Shown: positions 17,775-24,375 of the stretch, one piece after another | How positions within the stretch are numbered: the stretch's first letter is position 1 | How the letters are laid out: each line of letters starts with the position of its first letter | Source of the DNA: Sulfurimicrobium sp964552675 | GTDB taxonomy: Bacteria; Pseudomonadota; Gammaproteobacteria; Burkholderiales; Sulfuricellaceae | Direction: 5' to 3' | Length of the DNA stretch: 52,460 nucleotides | Assembly (NCBI GenBank): GCA_964552675.1 | Contig: CAZKHJ010000016.1 | Coordinates: 1-52,460 of the forward strand | Notes under the pieces: generated by a model | The model's database searches: none | Seen by the model: only the letters and a program-made list of their open reading frames with translations | What the model was told of the DNA's origin: nothing | Made by a program: the position numbers and the translations under genes

Positions 17775-18983
17775 ATGTCCGATTTTTACCAGTCCGGCAT
17801 TATCACCACGCTGCACCAGCTCGGCAACTCGTCCCTTGAGCGGATCGAAGCCGAACTCCAGACATACGCCAGAGCCCGCCCAGTGGCCCTTGTGCTGCCG
17901 GCACTGTATTCGGAATTTGAAGGTCCGGCCATGCCCGGCATTGTTCAGGAGCTGGCCAAGGTCAGATATCTGAATGAGATTGTGCTGGTGCTGGACAAGG
18001 CTTCGGAGAAGGATTTCCAGCGCGTGCGCGAGCTCATGGCGCCGATCCCGACGGAAGTGAAGATCATCCACAATGACGGCAAAAGGATCAGCGAAATCTA
18101 TGAAACATTCGCCCGCAACGGCTTTAACGTGGGTGAACGCGGCAAGGGACGGTCTGCCTGGCTTGCCTACGGCTATGTGCTGGCGCGCGCCCAATCCGGT
18201 GTCATAGCTCTGCATGATTGCGACATCGTCACCTACAGCCGTGAACTGCTGGCCAGATTGTGTTACCCCGTGGTTCACCCCAGTCTGGATTATGTGTTTT
18301 GCAAGGGGTATTACAGCCGGGTATCCAGCAAGCTGAACGGGCGTGTCACCCGCCTGCTGGTGACGCCGCTAATCCGGGCCCTTGAGCAACTTGTCGGGCC
18401 GCATGAATTTCTTGCTTTCCTTGACAGCTTCCGCTACCCCCTTGCCGGGGAGTTTTGCATGATTACCGATCTGGCCCGGGTTAACCGGATTCCATGGGAT
18501 TGGGGGCTGGAGGTCGGCTCGCTGGCCGAGGTACACCGCAACTATTCGCCGCGCCGGGTGTGTCAGGTGGATATCGCGGCGAACTACGACCACAAGCACC
18601 AAGTGCTTTCCGCCGATGATGCCGGCAAGGGATTGATGAAAATGACGGTGGATATCTGCAAATCCATTTTCAGAACCCTGGCGTCGGAAGGCGTGGTGTT
18701 CTCCGATGGGCTTTTCAAGTCCTTGCTCGTATCCTACCTGCGGCAGGCCGAGGATACGATCATGAAATATGAAGCGGATGCGGCCATCAATGGCCTCAAG
18801 TTCGACCGCCACGAGGAGGCAATGGCGGTGGAAGCCTTTACCAGAGCGATCGCCATGGCAACCCAGGCGTTCATGGAAAATCCCATGACCACGCCGCTCA
18901 TTCCGAACTGGAACCGGGTAACCTCGGCGATTCCCGGTATTTTTGAAATGCTGAAAAAGGCCGTGGATGCGGATAACCAGTAA
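17775..18983 (+). CDS. gpgS: glucosyl-3-phosphoglycerate synthase
   Basis: A 402-residue GT81-type glycosyltransferase predicted to transfer glucose from a nucleotide diphosphate-glucose to 3-phosphoglycerate, making glucosyl-3-phosphoglycerate, the precursor of glucosylglycerate. Supporting signs are LVLPALYSEFEGPAMPGIV at the N-terminus, GKGRSAW at 123-129, the metal-binding D148-C-D150 in ALHDCDIVTY, the SFRYPLAGEF segment, WGLEVGSLAEVHRNY and the late NWNRVTSAIPG. This pattern is the one I recall for proteobacterial GpgS proteins. A strong AAGGAGG site precedes the ATG. The matching phosphatase is the HAD half of the fusion encoded at 13446-15656. Confidence 0.85.
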   Translation: MSDFYQSGIITTLHQLGNSSLERIEAELQTYARARPVALVLPALYSEFEGPAMPGIVQELAKVRYLNEIVLVLDKASEKDFQRVRELMAPIPTEVKIIHNDGKRISEIYETFARNGFNVGERGKGRSAWLAYGYVLARAQSGVIALHDCDIVTYSRELLARLCYPVVHPSLDYVFCKGYYSRVSSKLNGRVTRLLVTPLIRALEQLVGPHEFLAFLDSFRYPLAGEFCMITDLARVNRIPWDWGLEVGSLAEVHRNYSPRRVCQVDIAANYDHKHQVLSADDAGKGLMKMTVDICKSIFRTLASEGVVFSDGLFKSLLVSYLRQAEDTIMKYEADAAINGLKFDRHEEAMAVEAFTRAIAMATQAFMENPMTTPLIPNWNRVTSAIPGIFEMLKKAVDADNQ

Positions 18984-19114
18984 AGTTTTGTGGGAAAATT
19001 CCACCGTATGCCGGTGGCGCATACCCTGGAGATGAATTGAAAAACCGCTTTTCTTCAAGAGAGGCAGCCGCGAGGGGTTTCCTGCGCCAAGCCAAATAAA
19101 ACAAGGAGGCCTGA

Positions 19115-20131
19115 ATGCCCGAAATCCTGCAAACCTGGCTGCAGTTCGCCATTGTTTCCGCCGTGATCGTGGTGGCCGGGTATTACCTCTCCCGTTACGG
19201 TGATGTGATTGCCGAAAAAACCGGACTGTCGGGGTCGTGGGTGGGCTTGGCCCTGCTCGCCACCGTGACTTCCCTGCCCGAACTGGTTACCGGGATCAGC
19301 TCGGTGGCGGCCGCCCATGAGATTGATATTGCCATTGGCGACGTGCTTGGCAGCTGCGTATTCAACCTGCTGATCCTTGCCCTGCTTGACGCCATTTTCC
19401 GCAAGGGCTCGATCTTCTCGGCGGGAAGGAAGGGCCACCTTCTGATCGCGGCTTACGGCATACTTCTCCTCGGCATGAGTGCGGCGAGCCTGCTTATTTC
19501 CCAGGCGGGGCAGATGCCGGTGCTGGGCCACGTCGGCCTGTACGCGCCGGCCCTGGTGCTGGTTTATCTTGCCGCCATGCACGCGGCTTTTCGTTATGAG
19601 CGCGAGGACGTGGCTGAGTTCGAGGCAGCCGAGGCCGCGCGCTATCCCGGCATCACCCTGCGCCAGGCTGCGGTACGCTATGCCGTTGCCGCTATTGCCG
19701 TGGTGCTGGCGGGGTCAATGCTGCCGTTCATCGCCGCCGCGCTTGCCGACCAGATGGGATGGAGCCGCAGCTTCGTCGGCACCCAGTTCGTTGCCGCCGT
19801 CACCTCCTTGCCCGAGATCACGGTGACCTTCGCGGCGTTGAGGCTGGGGGCCCTCGACATGGCCATTGCCAATTTGCTGGGCAGCAACCTGTTCAATATC
19901 GCCATTCTTGCTGTGGACGATGTTTTTTACCTGCCCGGACCGGTGCTGGCTGACGTTTCCCCGGTCCATGTCGTTACCGCCCTGTCGGCCATTACCATGA
20001 GCGCGGTGGTGGCGGTTGCCCTGCTCACGCGCCCACGCGCCCGAATCGGCGGTGTCATGGGCTGGCCGGGGCTGGTGCTGGTGGTGATTTACCTGCTCAA
20101 CAGCCTTGCCCTGTATGCCCATGGCGTTTGA
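19115..20131 (+). CDS. Ca2+/Na+ exchanger family protein
   Basis: A 338-residue membrane protein of the cation/Ca2+ exchanger superfamily. Two inverted alpha-repeats are visible. The first has GLALLATVTSLPELVTGISS (about residues 43-63) and GDVLGSCVFNLLIL. The second has FVAAVTSLPEITVTFAALRLG and IANLLGSNLFNIAIL. The TSLPE glutamates are the expected ion ligands. Each repeat has its GS-(C/N)-x-FN partner. The protein exchanges Na+ or H+ for a divalent cation across the inner membrane. An AAGGAGG site lies upstream. It sits between gpgS and a Na+/H+ antiporter gene, consistent with ionic stress handling. Confidence 0.88.
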   Translation: MPEILQTWLQFAIVSAVIVVAGYYLSRYGDVIAEKTGLSGSWVGLALLATVTSLPELVTGISSVAAAHEIDIAIGDVLGSCVFNLLILALLDAIFRKGSIFSAGRKGHLLIAAYGILLLGMSAASLLISQAGQMPVLGHVGLYAPALVLVYLAAMHAAFRYEREDVAEFEAAEAARYPGITLRQAAVRYAVAAIAVVLAGSMLPFIAAALADQMGWSRSFVGTQFVAAVTSLPEITVTFAALRLGALDMAIANLLGSNLFNIAILAVDDVFYLPGPVLADVSPVHVVTALSAITMSAVVAVALLTRPRARIGGVMGWPGLVLVVIYLLNSLALYAHGV

Positions 20132-20217
20132 TGGGGATGGCGCGCCATGAAAAGCTTGCCTGTTTGATTTCAATCATGTAAATCTTGCCTTCCAAATTCA
20201 TTGCAGAAGGCTCAACC

Positions 20218-21471
20218 GTGGAATCCTCCGCTTCGATCGAACTCGCCAAACATATCCTGCTGGTGTTCGGCATCATTCTGGCCATTGGGACTTTTTCCGG
20301 CCTGCTGGCGCGGCTGGCGCGGGTGCCGGACGTGGTGGTATTCCTGCTGGTGGGGATGCTGCTGGGGCCGGGCGTGTTCGGACTGATCGACATCAAGGCG
20401 GATTCGGCCATCAACCAGCTGATCCTGATCTTCGGCTCCAGCTATATCCTGTTTGATGGCGGCGCCTCGATCCGGCTCAAGGTGCTGAAGGAAGTCTGGA
20501 TCACCGTGACCGTGATTGCCACCATCGGCATCCTGATTTCCGCCGCCATCACCGGCGTAGCCGCTTACTATATCCTTGGTGTCCCGGCAATCGTGGCGCT
20601 GCTGCTGGGAGCCGTGATCGCGTCCACCGATCCCGCTACCCTGGTGCCGGTGTTCAAGCAGATCCGCATCAAGGAGCGGGTGGCGCAAACCGTCATGACC
20701 GAATCCGCCTTTAACGATGCGATGGGCGCCATCGTGACTTTCACCATTCTGGGCGTGGCCATGGGTGCGGGCGAGTTTTCCGCCGGCGATGCCCTGCTCG
20801 ACCTGCTCAAGCAATCGGTGCTGGGCATCCTGGTCGGCGGTATTCTGGGCTATCTCGCTGTCCTGCTGATCGCTCACGAGAAATATGGCTTCCTCGCCGA
20901 ATACGCCCCAGTGGTCACCCTGATGGCGGTGATCGGCGCCTACATGAGCGCGGACGGCCTGCATTCAAGCGGTTTCATGGCGGTGTTCGTGTTCGGCATC
21001 ATGATCGGTAACCAGGAAGCATTCGGCTTGCAGCGTGCGCACCACGACGAAAAGATCCTCGAGGACTACATCATGACCACCGCGCTGATCATGCGCATGT
21101 TCATCTTCATCCTGCTCGGCGCGCAGGTGGATTTCGCCCTGATGAACCAGTATTTGCTGGCGGGCGCGGCGGTAGTGGCGATCTTCATGCTGGTGGGGCG
21201 GCCGGTGACGGTGTTCCTGTGCGCCGGCCCGGACCGGCGCGCCAAATGGAGCCGCAACGAGTTGCTGTTCATGTGCTGGACGCGCGAAACCGGTGTGATT
21301 CCCGGCGCCCTGGCTGGCCTGCTGCTGGGCATGAAGGCGCCTGGCGCGGAGATTATTGCCTCGGTCACTTTCATCGCCATTCTCATGACTATCCTGATCC
21401 AGGCCACCACCACCAAGTGGCTGGCCGGCAAGCTGGGATTGCTGCTGGAGCAGGACGCCACCACCAAATAA
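20218..21471 (+). CDS. CPA-type Na+(K+)/H+ antiporter
   Basis: A 417-residue monovalent cation:proton antiporter with about 12 membrane helices. Family signs are GLLARLARVPDVVVFLLVGMLLGPGVFG at the N-terminus, the STDPATLVPVFK motif and the ESAFNDAMGAIVTF motif carrying the N-D ion-binding pair. The GTG start at 20218 is preferred because AGAAGG lies seven bases upstream; a TTG at 20185 would extend it by 11 residues. There is no RCK/TrkA nucleotide domain, so regulation must come from elsewhere, perhaps from the cNMP/CBS protein encoded 13 bases downstream. Confidence 0.87.
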   Translation: MESSASIELAKHILLVFGIILAIGTFSGLLARLARVPDVVVFLLVGMLLGPGVFGLIDIKADSAINQLILIFGSSYILFDGGASIRLKVLKEVWITVTVIATIGILISAAITGVAAYYILGVPAIVALLLGAVIASTDPATLVPVFKQIRIKERVAQTVMTESAFNDAMGAIVTFTILGVAMGAGEFSAGDALLDLLKQSVLGILVGGILGYLAVLLIAHEKYGFLAEYAPVVTLMAVIGAYMSADGLHSSGFMAVFVFGIMIGNQEAFGLQRAHHDEKILEDYIMTTALIMRMFIFILLGAQVDFALMNQYLLAGAAVVAIFMLVGRPVTVFLCAGPDRRAKWSRNELLFMCWTRETGVIPGALAGLLLGMKAPGAEIIASVTFIAILMTILIQATTTKWLAGKLGLLLEQDATTK

Positions 21472-21484
21472 AGGAGCTGGCATC

Positions 21485-23386
21485 ATGGCTGCACCCAATT
21501 CGCTGATTCAAGCCACGGCCGAACATTTACGGCGTTTTGCGCCGTTTGACCGGATGGATCGTTCGGACGTGGAGTGGCTGTCAGATCGGCTGGAGATCGG
21601 CTACTACGGCAAAGGCGAAGTGGTGCTCTCGCCGGAGCAGGGCGAAGCACCCACCTTCTACATCATCAAACAGGGCGTGGTGCAGGGCGAACAGGGCGTA
21701 GTCCAGGCGCAGGACGACGCGGCCTGGCTGGAACTGCACGAAGGTGAATGCTTCCCGCTGGGGGCCTTGCTATCGAAACGTCCCGTCACCAGCACCTACC
21801 GCGCGCGCGACGACCTCTTCTGCTACCAGCTCAAGCGCGCTGACTTCCACCAGCTCACCCACCAGAGCGAAGCCTTCCACGACTTCTGCACCCGCCGCAT
21901 CGCCAACCTGCTGGAACAATCCAAACACATCATCCAGGCCCAATACGCCCAGACCAGCAGCAGCCAGCAATCCATGAACAGCCCCCTGTCTGCCATCCTG
22001 CGGCGCGCACCGGTGACCTGCGCACCCGCCACCCCCATCCGGGAAGTATTGCAAACCCTGCACGACCAGGGCATCGGCGCCATGATCGCCGTGGACAACG
22101 ACACCCCGGTCGGCATCTTCACCCTGCACGACGTCCTCAACCGAGTCGCCCTGCCCGGCATCGACCTCGACCAACCCATCCTCGGCATCATGAGCACCCA
22201 GCTCACCACCCTCCCGCCCCAGGCCCTCGCCTACGAAGCCGCGCTGGCCATGGCAAAACACGGCATAAGACATGTACTGGTCACCGACCAGCAGCGACTC
22301 ATAGGCATCATCTCGGAAAAAGACCTCTTCACCCTGCAACGGGTAGGCTTGCGCCAAATCAGCAGCGCCATCCGCACCAGCCAAAGCCTGGAGCAGCTCA
22401 AACAAAGCGCCCAGGACATCCGCCAGCTGGCGCACAACATGCTGGCGCAGGGGGTCGCGGCGGAACAGCTGACCCAATTCATCTCCACCTTGAACGACCT
22501 CCTCACCCAGCGGCTGATCGAACTCGAATGCCAGGCGCAAGGCATCAGCCACAGCGAACTGTGCGAACTGGGGGTGTGCTGGCTGGCCCTGGGGAGCGAA
22601 GGCCGCTTCGAACAGACGCTCAACACCGACCAGGACAACGGGATCATCTTCACGGTACCGGAGGGCCAGAGCGCGGACGAGATCCGAACCACCCTGCTGC
22701 CGCTGGCGCAGCGCATCAACGCCGCGCTGGACGCCTGCGGCTTCCCGCTGTGCAAGGGCAACATCATGGCCTCCAACCCGAAGTGGTGTCTGTCTCTGGA
22801 GGAGTGGAAGGGAACTTTTGCCGAGTGGATCGAGCATGGTGATCCGGATGCGCTGTTGAACAGTACGATCTTCTTTGATTTCCGCCCGCTGTGGGGTAAC
22901 GCCGCGCTGGCCGAAACCCTGCGCGCCTGGTTAAGCGAAAAGGCGGCCGCCAATCCCCGCTTTCTGCACCAGATGGCCGCCAATGCCCTGCGTAATCGTC
23001 CGCCGCTGGGGATGGTGCGGGATTTCGTGGTGGACGGCGGCACGCTGGACCTCAAGCTCAACGGCGTCTCGCCCTTCGTCGATGCCGCGCGCATCTTCAG
23101 TCTGGCTGCGGGTGTGATCGCGACCAATACGGCGCAGCGCCTGCGCCTGGCCGCGCCCACACTGAAAATTCCGCCTGCCGAGGTGGAAGGCTGGATCGTG
23201 GCGCTGCATTTCATCCAGCTTTTGCGCCTGCGCCACCAGCACGAATTTTCTGGCATGGAAGAGGAGGGCGCGGCCAACCGTATCAACCCGGACCAGCTCA
23301 ACGACCTTGACCGGCGTATCCTCAAGGAGGCCTTCCGCCAGGCGCGCAAGCTACAGGCGCGGCTGGCGATGGACTATCATCTATGA
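21485..23386 (+). CDS. cNMP-binding/CBS/DUF294 nucleotidyltransferase-like protein
   Basis: A 633-residue cytosolic signalling protein with three parts. A cyclic-nucleotide-binding-like beta-roll lies at about 18-140 (FAPFDRMDRSDVEWLSDRL, FPLGALLSKRPV), a CBS pair at about 160-290 (TCAPATPIREVLQTLHDQGIGAMIAVD, IRHVLVTDQQRLIGIISEKDL), and a DUF294 nucleotidyltransferase-like domain follows. The DUF294 part has the GSEGRFEQTLNTDQDNG active-site motif, as in GlnD-type enzymes, and a helical C-terminus. Such proteins often sit beside SSS symporters and an exonuclease and may nucleotidylylate or sense a partner. A strong AAAGGAG site precedes the ATG. Here the neighbours are a Na+/H+ antiporter upstream and the exonuclease downstream. 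Confidence 0.88.
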   Translation: MAAPNSLIQATAEHLRRFAPFDRMDRSDVEWLSDRLEIGYYGKGEVVLSPEQGEAPTFYIIKQGVVQGEQGVVQAQDDAAWLELHEGECFPLGALLSKRPVTSTYRARDDLFCYQLKRADFHQLTHQSEAFHDFCTRRIANLLEQSKHIIQAQYAQTSSSQQSMNSPLSAILRRAPVTCAPATPIREVLQTLHDQGIGAMIAVDNDTPVGIFTLHDVLNRVALPGIDLDQPILGIMSTQLTTLPPQALAYEAALAMAKHGIRHVLVTDQQRLIGIISEKDLFTLQRVGLRQISSAIRTSQSLEQLKQSAQDIRQLAHNMLAQGVAAEQLTQFISTLNDLLTQRLIELECQAQGISHSELCELGVCWLALGSEGRFEQTLNTDQDNGIIFTVPEGQSADEIRTTLLPLAQRINAALDACGFPLCKGNIMASNPKWCLSLEEWKGTFAEWIEHGDPDALLNSTIFFDFRPLWGNAALAETLRAWLSEKAAANPRFLHQMAANALRNRPPLGMVRDFVVDGGTLDLKLNGVSPFVDAARIFSLAAGVIATNTAQRLRLAAPTLKIPPAEVEGWIVALHFIQLLRLRHQHEFSGMEEEGAANRINPDQLNDLDRRILKEAFRQARKLQARLAMDYHL

Positions 23387-23403
23387 AACGGGGAAGCATT
23401 TTT

Positions 23404-23500
23404 AACCACGGAGAACACGGAGGGCACGGAGAAAGGCGGTATGCCAAACATTGCACAAGCAATGGTTTTTGCTCTGTGTTCTCCGTGCCATCCGTGGTTT
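23404..23500. repeat. inverted pair of ACGGAG-rich short repeat
   Basis: Positions 23404-23435 hold AACCACGGAGAACACGGAGG followed by GCACGGAGAAAG. Positions 23472-23500 hold the reverse-oriented copy (CTCTGTGTTCTCCGTGCCAT then CCGTGGTTT). The unit resembles a dispersed repeat common in environmental bacterial genomes. The pair could form a long stem-loop between the DUF294 gene and the exonuclease gene. Confidence 0.65.
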
Positions 23501-23518
23501 CTGAACCAGGGTTTTAAG

Positions 23519-24223
23519 ATGAACTGGCTGAGCGGATTCTTTGGCGGCAAGCCCCAGCTAAGTCCCGAGCAGGCCTCCCGCCTGGTGGCCTGGCAGGCTT
23601 TGCCGGACAAGCTGGCAGCGGCCGAGCTGGAGTCGGCGCGCCTGGTGGTGGTGGACGTGGAAACCAGTGGGCTCAACTTGGGCCGGGACTGGCTGATCGC
23701 CATCGGTGCCGTGGCGGTGCGGGGCGGCAGGATTGCCGTCGGCGACAGCTTCGAAGTGGTGCTGCAGCAGGAGACGGCCAGCCACAAGGACAATATCCTG
23801 ATTCACGGCATCGGCGGCAGCGCCCAGACCGGCGGCATGCCGCCGCGGGAGGCCCTGCTGGCCTTTCTCGAATTTCTCGGCAGGGATCCGCTGGTGGCCT
23901 TTCACGTGACTTTCGACGAAACCATGATCCGACGCGCCATGAAGCAGTTTCTCGGCCTCGATTTCAGGCATCCCTGGCTCGATCTCGCCTATGTCATGCC
24001 GGGACTCAACCCGCCTTTGGCAAAGAAATATCGCGCACTCGATCACTGGCTGAAGCATTTCCAGATACAGAATTATGCGCGTCACAATGCCATGGCCGAC
24101 GCGCTGTGCACCGCACAGCTGTTGCAGATTGCCATGGAACAGGCGCACCGCCAGCGCATCACCCATTACCGCAGCATGATGGACCTGGAGAAGGCCCAAC
24201 GCTGGGTGAGCTGGGAAGGTTAA
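23519..24223 (+). CDS. DEDDh 3'-5' exonuclease (DnaQ-like)
   Basis: A 234-residue exonuclease of the DnaQ/RNase T superfamily. Metal ligands are visible: D and E in VVVDVETSGLNL (ExoI), the FHVTFDETMI aspartate (ExoII), and H and D in HNAMADALCTAQLL (ExoIII, DEDDh type). The start MNWLSGFFGG at 23519 is chosen because the upstream in-frame extension comes from the short repeat. The last base triplet, TAA, belongs to a 147-base palindromic element. This family is often encoded next to DUF294 proteins and SSS symporters; its in vivo substrate there is unknown. Confidence 0.88.
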   Translation: MNWLSGFFGGKPQLSPEQASRLVAWQALPDKLAAAELESARLVVVDVETSGLNLGRDWLIAIGAVAVRGGRIAVGDSFEVVLQQETASHKDNILIHGIGGSAQTGGMPPREALLAFLEFLGRDPLVAFHVTFDETMIRRAMKQFLGLDFRHPWLDLAYVMPGLNPPLAKKYRALDHWLKHFQIQNYARHNAMADALCTAQLLQIAMEQAHRQRITHYRSMMDLEKAQRWVSWEG

Positions 24224-24367
24224 CAGGGTGTTGAAAAACGACTGCGAGGGCGTGATGCGGCGTCGAAAACAGGCTCAAAATGCTCATTTACTACCTGTAA
24301 ACTCCGCTTTTTCGCCTGTTTTCTCCTTGCCTGACGCCCTCTCACTACGTTTTTCAACACCCTGTTA
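24221..24367. repeat. 147-bp palindromic MITE/REP-like element
   Basis: The outer 20 bases TAACAGGGTGTTGAAAAACG (24221-24240) recur exactly as the reverse complement at 24348-24367. Inner arms GAAAACAGGC and GCCTGTTTTC also pair, so nearly the whole element can fold. The central AAATGCTCATTTACT and GTAAACTCCGCTTTTTC text matches a repeat I recall from many Betaproteobacteria. It separates two convergent genes, supplies the stop codon of the exonuclease gene and may act as a bidirectional terminator. Confidence 0.8.
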
Positions 24368-24375
24368 AATCTTGC

